From: Bradyrhizobium sp. LHD-71
GTDB lineage: Bacteria; Pseudomonadota; Alphaproteobacteria; Rhizobiales; Xanthobacteraceae
NCBI RefSeq assembly: GCF_031157255.1
Contig: NZ_JAVIFX010000030.1
Location: 46,091-110,090, forward strand
Direction: 5' to 3'
Length of the DNA stretch: 64,000 bases
Shown one piece after another: positions 27,901-34,285 of this stretch (position 1 is the stretch's first letter; each line of letters begins with the position of its first letter). A program made the position numbers and the translations under genes. A model generated the notes under the pieces. That model was not told where the DNA came from and ran no database searches. It worked only from the letters and a program-made list of their open reading frames with translations.

Positions 27901-30520
27901 AGCGCGCACGGAAGTCGTTGATCCAGCGACCCGAAACATCGAGCAGAGCTGTCTCGCCAAGCCGGATGACCTGCCAGCCCGCCGAGCCGAGCCCACTTGT
28001 ATTGGTGTACCAATACTGGGAGAGGCCCTGGTTGCTGACCGTCAGCAGCGAGGTCGAGAGCTCGATCCGCCCGCCCGGCGTCTTTATCGTGCCATCGACC
28101 GTGATGGCGCCGGCCGTCAGCTTGACGGTGGCGCCGTCGCCGAGTTCGAGAAGGGTGCCCTCTTCGACTTCGACCGTGCCATTGGCATAGATTTCCAGGC
28201 GGCCGATGCCGCCCTGCCGCAAGCGCTCGGCCGACAGCGTGCTGACGACATCGTCCTCAAGTTCGGTTTCGGCGTCGAAATCCTCGCCGAGACCGGCGAG
28301 CCCGTTCTGGATCAGCGCCCCGACCTGGCGATAGTTCACCGTGTTGGTGTTGTCGAAGGTCGCACCATCATCGCCGAGCACCAGTGTGCCGCCGAGCGGT
28401 GCCGGCTCACCAGCCTTGATCCGTGTGCCAGGATCGACATAGGCGGCAACGAGACCGTCGAGCACGACCCGCGGCGCATTCAGTGCCACCCTGCCGGCTG
28501 CCTGCCCCTGCGTCGAGGCGGCCTCGTAGCGGCGGCCTGACATCAGCGGCGATGTCCAGGTTTCGGAGACGCTCCAGCGGTCATTCTCGCGCGTGAAGCT
28601 GCCGGCGATGCCATAGTAGGCCTCGCCCCAGCGCGCGTTGCCGATGCTCACCATGCCGCCATTGGAGAGAAGGCGTGTCACCTGGCCATATCCGGCCGTG
28701 AAGTCGAGCGTGCCGCCGCTGACGTTGAGCGTGGCGCCGTCCCGCACCACGACGTCACCGTAACCGCTCAGGGTGATGCTGCCGCCGATGGACGTGAGTT
28801 CGCCGATGCCACGGCGAACGAGCCCAATATGACCGGAGGCGTCGAACAGTGGCGAGCCGTACCAGACGCCGGGCTCACCTGCGAACCACTCGACACCCTG
28901 CATCAGCGGATCATCAAACTGGCCGGTGTCGCGGATGTCGATCCACACCTTCTTGCCGTAGAGCGGCGAATTGCGCAGCAGCGGATTGTCGCGCAGCTCA
29001 TGGCCGCGCAACTCCACCTCGATGAAGTTGCGCTCGACCGGGACCAGCACACCACGCGTGCCAGACACGTCGATCACGGCGTCAGCCGCGAGATAGATTC
29101 GGCTCGCGTCCAGCGTGTTCGGATTACGCGTGTCGTTCGGATTCTCCCGCGCCGTGGCGCTGACGTTGCCGCCCGGCGCGAGCAGTGTGCTGCCACCGCG
29201 GATGTCGATGAGGCTGCCGTAAAGCGACACCGTCGACGGATTGAGCAGCGCGCGCGCGGCCACCGTGGTCTTGTCGGAGAGATCCGGCATCACGTCGATC
29301 AGAGCGCCTTCGCCAATGATCAGCGTTCCGCTGTGCTGGAACGACCGCCGCGGCTCTGGCTCGCCGGGACCTACCGGCACGAAGCTGGAATCATAGCGCG
29401 CCTGCAGTGTGACCGAACCGTTCGCCAGAACGCTGGTCGTGGCGCCGAGCCGGCCGCCGGCGACGACGTCTTTTGCAGCCAAGGTCACATTGCCGCGTTC
29501 GGCAAGTATGTCGCCTCGATTGATCGCCGAGCCTTCGCCGTCCACTTCCACAAGATAGCCGCGCAGGTCGGCATCGGTGCTCGCCTTGAGATGCACGGCG
29601 GTGCCTGCGGCCAGCAGCGTCTGGCCGTCCGGCGTGCGGATGGTGCCGGCATTTTCAACGCTACCGCCCAAGAGCAGAACCTGGCCCTGCGCGCGGGTCT
29701 CGATCTGTGCACCGGCTTCCACTTTGATCGCGCCAGTTACGCCGCCCGACGCAGCCGCAAAGCTCGCGTCGATTTCCCAGCGCGGCGTTACAATGCCGCT
29801 CAGGAATTTCGCGTCCGGCACGTCGAGCGTGCTCGCTGTCAACGAGGCGACATTCACCTGCGAGGAGCCGCCGAAGATGATGCCGTTGCGATTGATAACG
29901 TAGACTTGGCCCTCAGCTTTGATCGACCCGAGGATGCGGCTCGGTGCGCCGCTCGGATCGAGCACACGATTGAGCGCGGTCCACTGTCCGGCATTGGCGC
30001 CACCGGCGCGCTGATCGAAATAGACGTCGGTTTCCCGACCGACGTTAAAGGTCTGCCAGCTGAGGATGGCCTTCTGCTGGGTCTGCTCGATCGTGACTTG
30101 GGTGCGGCCGTCGTTGGCGAATTCAGTCGGCAGATTGGCGCCCTGCCACAGCTGCGATCCCGCCGCGCCGGGCGCGACCTGCAGGCCGCCGGGACGCAGG
30201 CCGTTCGGAATAGCACTCAGCGCCGCTCGCGCCGCGTCACGCGCAGCCTGCTGGGTCGCCTGCTGAGCCTGGATTGCAAGCGTCGCCCGCTTCAACGCGC
30301 TGCTCGCTGCGCTCGCTGCCCTTGACGCCTCCTGGGCCGCCGATTGCGCCGCCGCAACGGCCGCCGCTGTGGGTGTCGGTGCTCGACCACCCAACGGACG
30401 CGCCACCGCTTCCGGATTTCCCAAGAGCAGCGCGACGACGCTTGCGCCAGCGAGCAGAGCCGCATGGCGCGCCTTTCGGCTGGCAGAACTCGGCGGAACG
30501 TCGACGGCACAGCGGCGCAT
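18905..30520 (-). CDS. Giant filamentous-haemagglutinin-family exoprotein (TpsA-like), 3871 residues
   Basis: A signal peptide (residues 1-40, hydrophobic ALLAGASVVALLLG, cleavage after AVA) is followed by an alanine-rich helical stretch (about 50-105) and a TPS secretion domain (about 110-310) with the motif INRNGIIFGG at 209-218, standing for the NPNGI motif recognised by TpsB. The rest is mostly beta-helix repeats (short G/D-rich strands such as GGSVTL, GTLTIDG). Unusual inserts are a run of L-x-x-GT-x-L/VP segments (about 1055-1150), a YTLLPGRYALLPGAF segment near 1843, a Cys pair in GCRSGASAGTC near 2925 and a helical stretch near 3490-3565. The C-terminus has a Gln/Ala-rich linker and ends QLTPSEQQRLAAR with no membrane anchor. 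It lies downstream of fecR, sigma and the STN gene, which suggests surface-signal control. Probably an adhesin, by family analogy only. Confidence 0.93.
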   Translation of the reverse strand: MRRCAVDVPPSSASRKARHAALLAGASVVALLLGNPEAVARPLGGRAPTPTAAAVAAAQSAAQEASRAASAASSALKRATLAIQAQQATQQAARDAARAALSAIPNGLRPGGLQVAPGAAGSQLWQGANLPTEFANDGRTQVTIEQTQQKAILSWQTFNVGRETDVYFDQRAGGANAGQWTALNRVLDPSGAPSRILGSIKAEGQVYVINRNGIIFGGSSQVNVASLTASTLDVPDAKFLSGIVTPRWEIDASFAAASGGVTGAIKVEAGAQIETRAQGQVLLLGGSVENAGTIRTPDGQTLLAAGTAVHLKASTDADLRGYLVEVDGEGSAINRGDILAERGNVTLAAKDVVAGGRLGATTSVLANGSVTLQARYDSSFVPVGPGEPEPRRSFQHSGTLIIGEGALIDVMPDLSDKTTVAARALLNPSTVSLYGSLIDIRGGSTLLAPGGNVSATARENPNDTRNPNTLDASRIYLAADAVIDVSGTRGVLVPVERNFIEVELRGHELRDNPLLRNSPLYGKKVWIDIRDTGQFDDPLMQGVEWFAGEPGVWYGSPLFDASGHIGLVRRGIGELTSIGGSITLSGYGDVVVRDGATLNVSGGTLDFTAGYGQVTRLLSNGGMVSIGNARWGEAYYGIAGSFTRENDRWSVSETWTSPLMSGRRYEAASTQGQAAGRVALNAPRVVLDGLVAAYVDPGTRIKAGEPAPLGGTLVLGDDGATFDNTNTVNYRQVGALIQNGLAGLGEDFDAETELEDDVVSTLSAERLRQGGIGRLEIYANGTVEVEEGTLLELGDGATVKLTAGAITVDGTIKTPGGRIELSTSLLTVSNQGLSQYWYTNTSGLGSAGWQVIRLGETALLDVSGRWINDFRARSFTSGARNGGSVSLTAGKPGLAGGAGRVELAEGSVIDVSGGGYVDAGGDLKLSDAGSITIESNDVSLGAEFRAYALATAIAAGRGGTLTINGVNLYVAEAPLLEGGILPAGQAAPKDLKLKSELVIPAGFPSPVDFTRTEARDRLAPGELAPAPTYLPQENGAAYPVMTHADWVVPNTVVLVADEFWNEYYEGMLVPAGTKIIWWGWDGRFLPAGFLVPADVFPDGIPVEPFTVQVPVPAGTILTDPLTMAAGTLVAKGTALPIAAEMVLPPLLAPDFFTRGGFAQINLRGPSEITVGAGTHLAPKAETRLVEEWSTHETGTALSRVGAVTLQPAGIRPAASLSLDASLKVKLGNQPPQGQGVLTVERGSTIVVDPGAAVSLTAGLRVEVAGTIVAPGGSITLGITDVAEGEAVAIKHESNRAIWLTSEAQLLAPGVFVPAYDPHGLRKGAVLAGGSVTLDASASGYVVTEDGSLIDVSGAAAELDLRPAVRPIPSLRRDGRFGTRPTLVWSNAGSIVIAARDGGYLEGAYRAARAHPLAGGGSFTLASNYPRPQTASQVLTTEIVLRQSGTKLPNDLAPGAKFDAGTPLAKFHVAAEALNQANFDAITLSADGAIAVEGNVTLGARQALTLDSRVLRSIASAEAPAPLIHLTAPYLAIGNYGINRQTNVPSAAAGAGKLMAEGDLIDLAGNLNLQGIGTAEFVSEGDLRLVGVATSGTPLFDENGEPVMTTTDQGQPVQATATVPTGALRIVGDLSLAAARIYPTMATRFSLEASGPGASVTFARAGTAETPPPFSAGGWLVVMAPEIVQAGVLRAPFGKITLDAGDTGLVQLAPGSLTSVSGAGLLLPYGIVENGETWKFFAGSGVSSFSLADGTLVAPPAKRLTLTGGELDFASGATIDVSGGGDLLGVEFVPGTGGSRDILNSGAGVFAVLPGYRGAAPIDPDAGHNWQLQVGDSVWLSGVPNLAEGYYTLLPGRYALLPGAFGLSVYADAADVSLGATPRPDGSWIVGGFRATANGASRDARTSLFQVMPGDTVRRYSEYVEHKASSFFTTAASRLGEVTPRLPTDAGHLVLNAASALTLDGTTRFAAASGGRGGLADIVAESIAVVRSDAGPVDGYALTLDGDALTRLGADSLLLGGTRLTGRTQTTIDARAARVLIANDEASAIIGPEVLLVAKGNLGEPESGAIDVAAGAVIRAEGKTGDTSISRIVIGRAPSSGEATGSGNGAALIVTTAADLRLSRVDRSGDANGAEPGRITVADGATLSATGGVVLDATADTVVGTTARLMTPTLEIATSRISFGEAPSGTGGLVLDNAGLARLGDSRRLILRSYSTIDLHGSVMVGASDASGRPLVSDLVLDGMLVHRGGGSAAVQASLLTLRNSTGIVVADNPAASGTLTLRGDQLIIGEGENHIRGFAAVTFEAGGDLKFANAGGLTVGTETEAATVMIAAASISGRSGANQHLTATGDLVVLGGRASAGSNSPDFGAVLTLSGRNVLIGGSIDLPSGALTLDAEATLTIEGGARILTAGRDIAFFDQTRTVPAGDVTLIARRGNVEIRAGAVIDLSAGTGSSEGGTLEVQTPGGALVLAGALKGGSFALDATTISDFGGINTVLNAGGFAEARSFRIRTGDVVLDGITRTGSLSVVTDTGSITVASGAQVMADGAKGGTVRLVAAENLMIRGGASIAARGGQGRGGRVDLVAGAGALAFESGAVIDVTGATRGGRIHLRAGRDTATSGFRLTDASGRFVGAERVDAEAVWAYDGIANLDAATLNGALADAEAFMAAEKDFILSRLERTSDANFYLVSGIEFSSSGDMTLAEDLDLAGKRPGGEVGVLTLRAAGTLKIDKSINDGFDGFGWSGNTRDPVVAGSVPLSVRGTLRADDSWSFGLVGGADLGSADPLAVAPLFSLPDNSGNVVLATDVIVRTGTGDIDLVAGRDIVFTPGKTIKLRDPNDPTRMIDLAQAIDSAGFPLAPYRDWLVVKDPNDPNFDSYYRPSAIVYTAGKLAGPGQVALATGFTNRASFAEGGGDLNLTAQDDVKGAPRDTGWGCRSGASAGTCFWTPWSPNYGSAIPRTGTQFIADWLIRQGQLNANGTGFAVSSGRVLNTAWAVDYSRFKQGVGALGGGDVTVTAGGRMDNMTLAAAHSGWLAAGNGATLAPAVTPTGATLKTYGGGDLSVRTGGDVAGSIAYVGQGVGTFRVGGTMGTSWLGNGDRFDNIIALADARIDISARGDVLIGAVFNPTLLRISPSPWGSFGEQSYFSTYTDRSALTIQSTGGDVHLATMTTAAEHSSYAASFLNLLGDPQTIPGSTLSLRYLLSNLNSNDQNAKFAEAFQFWPGTVEALAFSGDISAGVPWSDGPNLNYGSLTVMPARNGNLTLLAAGSVDLQRMSYHTAVGGDGNFGVSDADPALLANVFRPAKDFEKEVLFRLFERVTPQSGRPGSDRSLSHAANLYRAADTDPVRIYARDGSILFGPAFFAPKPASIQAGLDIVDLSFVGQHFTAEQTTVVQAGRDIGRRAAIQVGNILVDPALGNNAGTTIILGGPGLLDVTAGRHLNLFDAHGIETVGNQMNPYLPLNQGASIALTLGAGAKGPDYAAFAGAYLDPASAGRAARHYAEEMAAFTRGETGNGALSEADAWEAFHALPQDRRNAFIRKTFYQELAAVGKDAAVSKNYNAGYDAIAILYPQAPDTYAGDLSMIYSQVKTVQGGDIDILVPGGRIDAGQTVRPRSLQLNAAGQTVRGNVKTPDRLGITTVRGGDIRVFLDRSMTVNSSRVFTLGGGDILIWSSNGDIDAGKGAKTALLAPPPRIIFDPASGAFKTEFTGEATGSGIGTLITGADQDRGDVSLIAPRGRVDAGDAGIRVSGNLVIAALEVRGADNIQVSGTSLGVPTNATDTGALTSASNTAAAAQQTAAPAQAGNSDQPSVIIVEVLGFGGGDGSEPGRDDELRRRSQERQSYDSTSSIQYVGVGQLTEEQLRQLTPSEQQRLAAR

Positions 30521-30664
30521 GGGCGGTCTTTCTCCAAGTCAGGCACGAGCAGCACCTTGGCCGGCGCTGTCAGGTCGTCGGGACACTTCCGACCGCCTAA
30601 AGACGATTCAGCTCCCTGTGAGAGGAAATGGATTCGGTAAAATCATTTTCGATGCGCAGAGACA

Positions 30665-31663
30665 TCAGGTTAGCAGCACGAAACCGCCCCCGAGCGGCCT
30701 GACTTTCGCGCCAAAAGCTTCCTGAAACTGGGTCAATACTGCATCCAGCCGTGCGAGTTTGAAGCGAGCGCTGATCCGACGTTCGCCGAGTGCCGCGTTC
30801 ATCAGGATGATCCGCCCTGCACGATAACGATTGACCTCGTCGATCACGCGCAACATTGGTTCGTCCTGAAAGATCAAGAGGCCATCGCGCCAACCCGCAA
30901 CGATGTAGGGGTCGATGGTGACGACCGGGCCGAGATCATGTGCGGCAGAAGCAATCTGCTCGCGTGAGCGGAGGGTCACCGCTCGTCCCTGATAATCAAC
31001 TTCGACGCGGCCGGCCAAGCATACCACCCGCACGTCCGGGCCGTCGCAACGCACCGTAAACTGTGCATTGGTCGCCGAGATCTGCCCCGCCGCGACCCGC
31101 ACGACCACCGCGCGCTGTCCTGCCGCAACGGCGGCTTCGCCGGCAATCAGTTCAACGTCGTCGGTCGCACCTGAAGCTCCACGAATATTCAGGCTCGTGC
31201 GCGTGTTCATCTCGATCGAACCATGACTCGAAAGCGCGACTTTGCGCTGCTCGCCCACGCCGGTGCGGTAGTCCGCAGCGAATTCGCTGAACGAAGGCCA
31301 TAGTTCCAAGGGGGGCCTGGTCACCATGACGCCGGCGGCCGCCGCCGAAGCGGCAAGTGCGCCACCCATGAACGCGCGCCGCCCAATTGGTCGGCGGACG
31401 CCGGGGATCCGGATGGTTGTCGCCTGGTCCGTTGCGCGCGCCGCCGCTCGCAGCGGCAATTCCAGCATGCTCCACATCTGACAAGCCTGGGCATAAGCTT
31501 GCGCATGTAGCGGGCTCTCCGCCCGCCAGCGCTCTAACGCCCGCAGGTCAGCCTGCGTCACCTCGCCGGTCGCGATATGCACCACCCAATCCTTGGCCTG
31601 GCGCCGCAACGCCTCGTGCGGGACGCGCTCTTCGCCGATCGTCATTGCCGGATATCCATTCAC
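30665..31663 (-). CDS. FecR-family anti-sigma factor
   Basis: FecR proteins span the inner membrane, bind an ECF sigma factor in the cytoplasm and receive a periplasmic signal from an STN domain. The 332-residue product has the N-terminal DUF4880-type segment (about 10-60, DWVVHIATGEVTQADLRALE then RWRAESPLHAQAYAQ), one membrane helix (about 97-116, FMGGALAASAAAAGVMV) and the periplasmic FecR domain (about 130-230, DYRTGVGEQRKVALSSHGSI, LIAGEAAV). The C-terminal part (about 255-332) is the STN-like segment that contacts the signalling domain. The start is GTG at 31663, overlapping the sigma gene stop by four bases; an in-frame ATG at 31645 is the alternative. The adhesin gene starts 145 bases downstream. 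Confidence 0.93.
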   Translation of the reverse strand: MNGYPAMTIGEERVPHEALRRQAKDWVVHIATGEVTQADLRALERWRAESPLHAQAYAQACQMWSMLELPLRAAARATDQATTIRIPGVRRPIGRRAFMGGALAASAAAAGVMVTRPPLELWPSFSEFAADYRTGVGEQRKVALSSHGSIEMNTRTSLNIRGASGATDDVELIAGEAAVAAGQRAVVVRVAAGQISATNAQFTVRCDGPDVRVVCLAGRVEVDYQGRAVTLRSREQIASAAHDLGPVVTIDPYIVAGWRDGLLIFQDEPMLRVIDEVNRYRAGRIILMNAALGERRISARFKLARLDAVLTQFQEAFGAKVRPLGGGFVLLT

Positions 31664-32265
31664 CCGTGCCCTCCCTGCTTTGGCTTTACCGGCGTGGAGG
31701 GAAGGTCGTGCGCTTGGTCCATAGACGTTTGAGACGACCCTGGCAGGAAATGACGTGTCGTATTTTTTTCAAGATGGGCTTCGCAGTGATCGAGGGCCCG
31801 GCGCAGCTCGATCCGGATCATGCGCGGACTGATGTCGAACCGGTTCGCAATGTCCTGCTGCGGCAGGCCCTGAACCCTTGCGGCAATCAGGATGTCGCGG
31901 GTGCGGACCGGCAAGGTCTGGATCGCCTGCTCGATGGCTTGCAGTTGAAGGCGCGCCTCAAGCTCGCGCGCCTGATCCGGTGCCGGATCGGGAATATCGA
32001 ACGCAGCCAGCAGATCAGCGCGCCGCGCCCGCCGGCTCTCCATACGGCGGCGATCCGTTGCGATGTTGAAGGCCGTTCGCAAGACATAGCCGGAAGGGCT
32101 TTGGATCGGGGCGGCATCATCCTGGCGATGTAGCCGCAGCCATGTCTCGTTCAGGCTCTCGCTGGCAAGCTCTTCGGAGCCCAATCGACGAGCCAAGCGT
32201 GTCCTGAACTCGTCATATCGCTCGGCGAGCAGGTCCCGAAGCGCCGTCCAAGTCGTCTTGCCCAT
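31660..32265 (-). CDS. ECF-type RNA polymerase sigma factor (FecI-like)
   Basis: A 201-residue sigma-70 factor of the extracytoplasmic-function type. Region 2 (about 8-75) contains LRDLLAERYDEFRTRLARRL and YVLRTAFNIATDRRR, and region 4 (about 110-165) contains LPVRTRDILIAARVQGLPQQ then DIANRFDISPRMIRIELRRA, a helix-turn-helix for the -35 element. The ATG at 32265 is chosen because the upstream frame lacks sigma-like residues. It is translationally coupled to fecR (GTGA overlap) and follows the STN-protein gene by 85 bases. Together the three form a cell-surface signalling module; the likely target is the adhesin gene and possibly its own operon. Confidence 0.93.
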   Translation of the reverse strand: MGKTTWTALRDLLAERYDEFRTRLARRLGSEELASESLNETWLRLHRQDDAAPIQSPSGYVLRTAFNIATDRRRMESRRARRADLLAAFDIPDPAPDQARELEARLQLQAIEQAIQTLPVRTRDILIAARVQGLPQQDIANRFDISPRMIRIELRRALDHCEAHLEKNTTRHFLPGSSQTSMDQAHDLPSTPVKPKQGGHG

Positions 32266-32350
32266 CAGCCCGCCCAAAGTGACGGCTTCCGTAACAAGCA
32301 AATGTAACAGTTGGACTACAATCGGCGCGCCGGGCCTTGTCGCCTTCCCC

Positions 32351-33049
32351 CTATGGATCGCCGCATTCCGGGCGTTGAAGCGGCGAACGGGGCACAATCG
32401 CCAGTGTGATCGGCTGGTTCATTCCGGGCGGGGGCCGTACGGCAATCTGCACGTCCCGCAATTGCGGGACGAATGATGCGTCGCGCCGCGCATCCCCCGT
32501 CGAGCCGAGCAATGAGGCGTGCCGAACCAGCCCGTCGGGGGCGATCCACAGTTGCAATGCCATCCGATAAGCACCCGGTCGCGTCTGGGCATTCCGGCAC
32601 AGCGCATTCAAAATCCCCGACTGCAACGCTCCAAGAAATCGTGCATCCGGAACAACCGCAGAGGCGGCAGCAATACGATCGCGAGGTTCGGGAGCGATCG
32701 TAATTGCGTCAACGTCAGTGCGACGGCCGACAAGGCCTGTGCCGGACAGCAGCGCACGCAGCGCCGCTTCCGGCTCAAGTTTGCCCTTGACCGGAGCCGA
32801 CATCTTTCCCGTTGCCAGCGACGTCTCATAGAGAACCTGCGTGCCGCTCGCGGTCGCGAAATCGCTCAACGCCGCCGCTAAAGGTTGTGAGGGAATATCA
32901 AAGGCGACTTCCTGAGCTCTCGGCGCAGGCTCACCCCCCTGTTGCGCGTGTGCACAGAAGCTGCCGCCTGCCAGCACGAGCGCAGCGAGAGCGGCGCCGC
33001 ACAGCATCTGTACAGTTTGGCGCCATATCCCGAACGTCGACTTCATCAT
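32351..33049 (-). CDS. STN-domain periplasmic signalling protein without a TonB-dependent barrel (VreA-like)
   Basis: About 232 residues from the ATG at 33049 (ATG 33046 and GTG 33055 are alternatives). A Sec signal (LCGAALAALVLAGGSFCAHA) precedes an STN (secretin/TonB N-terminal) domain at about 45-115: VAFDIPSQPLAAALSDFATA, GTQVLYE, ALRALLSGTGLVGRR. In FecA-type receptors this domain passes the signal to FecR. Here it is not followed by plug and beta-barrel but by a compact domain of about 100 residues (YRMALQLWIAPDGLVRHASL, and IAVRPPPGMNQPITLAIVPR) that resembles a TonB C-terminal fold. P. aeruginosa VreA is likewise an STN protein without barrel, acting with VreI/VreR. It is the first gene of the sigma-fecR-adhesin set. 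Confidence 0.85.
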   Translation of the reverse strand: MMKSTFGIWRQTVQMLCGAALAALVLAGGSFCAHAQQGGEPAPRAQEVAFDIPSQPLAAALSDFATASGTQVLYETSLATGKMSAPVKGKLEPEAALRALLSGTGLVGRRTDVDAITIAPEPRDRIAAASAVVPDARFLGALQSGILNALCRNAQTRPGAYRMALQLWIAPDGLVRHASLLGSTGDARRDASFVPQLRDVQIAVRPPPGMNQPITLAIVPRSPLQRPECGDP

Positions 33050-33124
33050 TGCCACGTGGTGGTGAAGCTCTCGCTGGTCATTTTAACCAAGATGCGGGAT
33101 GCGCCCAGGTCCAGGAACGTCGCG

Positions 33125-34000
33125 TCAGCTCGCGAGCTTCACCGGAATCTTCAGGTAGTGCACGCCATTGGCGTCTGACGGCGGCAACTGGCCGGCGCGC
33201 ATGTTCACCTGGATCGACGGCATCAGCAGCGCTGGCGCCGAAAGTGTCGCGTCGCGCGCGGTACGCTGTTTGACGAACTGGTCCTCGTCGATGCCGTCAC
33301 GGACATGCGGGTTCTTGCGGCGTTGTTCGCCGACCGTGGTTTCCCACGCATAGCTGTCACGGCCAGGCGCCTTATAGTCGTGGCAAACGAAGATGCGCGT
33401 AGCTTCCGGCAGCGCCAGTACCCGCTTGATCGAGCGGTAGAGCTGGCGTGCATCACCGCCGGGGAAATCCGCGCGCGCGGTGCCATAGTCGGGCATGAAC
33501 AACGTGTCGCCGACGAACAGCGCGTCGCCGATCCGGTAGGTAACACAGGCCGGTGTGTGACCTGGTGTGTACATCACCTCACCTTTCAGGCCGCCGATGG
33601 AGAAGGTGTCGCCGTCCTTGAACAGGATGTCGAACTCGGCACCGCTCCCGGAGACATCGTCCGCATTGAACACCACGCGGAAGATTTGCTGCACGTCACG
33701 GATGTGCTCGCCGATTGCGACCTTCGCCCCGATCTTCTCCTTGAAGTAAGGAGCCGCCGACAGGTGGTCGGCGTGCACATGCGTCTCCAGAATCGCGTCG
33801 ATCGTGACGCCTTCGCGCTTGGCGAAATCGAGGATCTCTTCTGCGGCGTCCGTTTTCGCTTCGCCTGAGGCGGCATCGAATTTGAGCACCGGATCGATCA
33901 CTGCGCCGCGCGAACTGGCCCCGTCCCATACGAGGTAGCTGACCGTATGGGTCGGCTCGTCGAAGAAGGCCTGTATCTTCAGTTCCGCTGCATCCGCCAT
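33125..34000 (-). CDS. MBL-fold metallo-hydrolase, persulfide-dioxygenase/Blh-like
   Basis: A 291-residue metallo-beta-lactamase-fold protein. Metal ligands: ETHVHADHLSAAP (HxHxDH) near 83-88, YTPGHTPACV and VGDTLFMPDYGTARADFPGG, and a distal HDY in VCHDYKAPG. The GTARADFPGGDA segment is characteristic of the ETHE1/Blh sulfur dioxygenase group, which oxidises glutathione persulfide. The ATG at 34000 is preferred: GAGGTGACG precedes it, and the GTG at 34006 falls inside that site. It lies beside the signalling module but is separated from the STN gene by 70 bases. The link to the sulfonate genes further right is only thematic. Confidence 0.88.
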   Translation of the reverse strand: MADAAELKIQAFFDEPTHTVSYLVWDGASSRGAVIDPVLKFDAASGEAKTDAAEEILDFAKREGVTIDAILETHVHADHLSAAPYFKEKIGAKVAIGEHIRDVQQIFRVVFNADDVSGSGAEFDILFKDGDTFSIGGLKGEVMYTPGHTPACVTYRIGDALFVGDTLFMPDYGTARADFPGGDARQLYRSIKRVLALPEATRIFVCHDYKAPGRDSYAWETTVGEQRRKNPHVRDGIDEDQFVKQRTARDATLSAPALLMPSIQVNMRAGQLPPSDANGVHYLKIPVKLAS

Positions 34001-34230
34001 CGTCACCTCACGGGAACATCGCCGGCGCGGCCACCTCTGTACGCTCGCCAGGGCCCGGCATCAAGTTCGTAGCTCGGGCCGCGTCGACGCAGGGGGGCCG
34101 CGCGTTCCGATTCAGTAATAGCATTGTCATTAAGCTCGTGGCCCGAATTTTGTTCTTCGCATACCGTCGACGGGCATCTTTGCGAAATATCAAAAGGCAG
34201 TGAGGGGCAGCGCAGGGTCCGCGCGAAACA

Positions 34231-34258
34231 CGAAGGCCGCCTCCTCGGGCGGCCTTCG
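34231..34258 (-). terminator. Rho-independent terminator of the exported MBL hydrolase gene
   Basis: A perfect 11-base stem (CGAAGGCCGCC at 34231-34241 with GGCGGCCTTCG at 34248-34258) with a 6-base loop, 28 bases downstream of the stop at 34286. On the minus strand it is followed by TGTTTCG, a modest T-rich tail. Confidence 0.75.
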
Positions 34259-34285
34259 CACGGCTTCGCTTGGCTACGATATGCC

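Noticed and set aside
20859..28190. Long open frames on the plus strand inside the adhesin gene
   Set aside because: They are antisense shadows of a repetitive GC-rich gene and show no domains or starts with ribosome sites.
30530..30665. AAAATGA words upstream of both the adhesin and the STN gene as a shared ECF promoter
   Set aside because: The shared word is only seven bases, the spacing to each start differs and no matching -10 pair was seen; too weak to call.
33125..34000. The MBL persulfide-dioxygenase-like gene as part of the surface-signalling operon
   Set aside because: Same strand but upstream of the STN gene with a 70-base gap and an unrelated expected function; no evidence of shared control.
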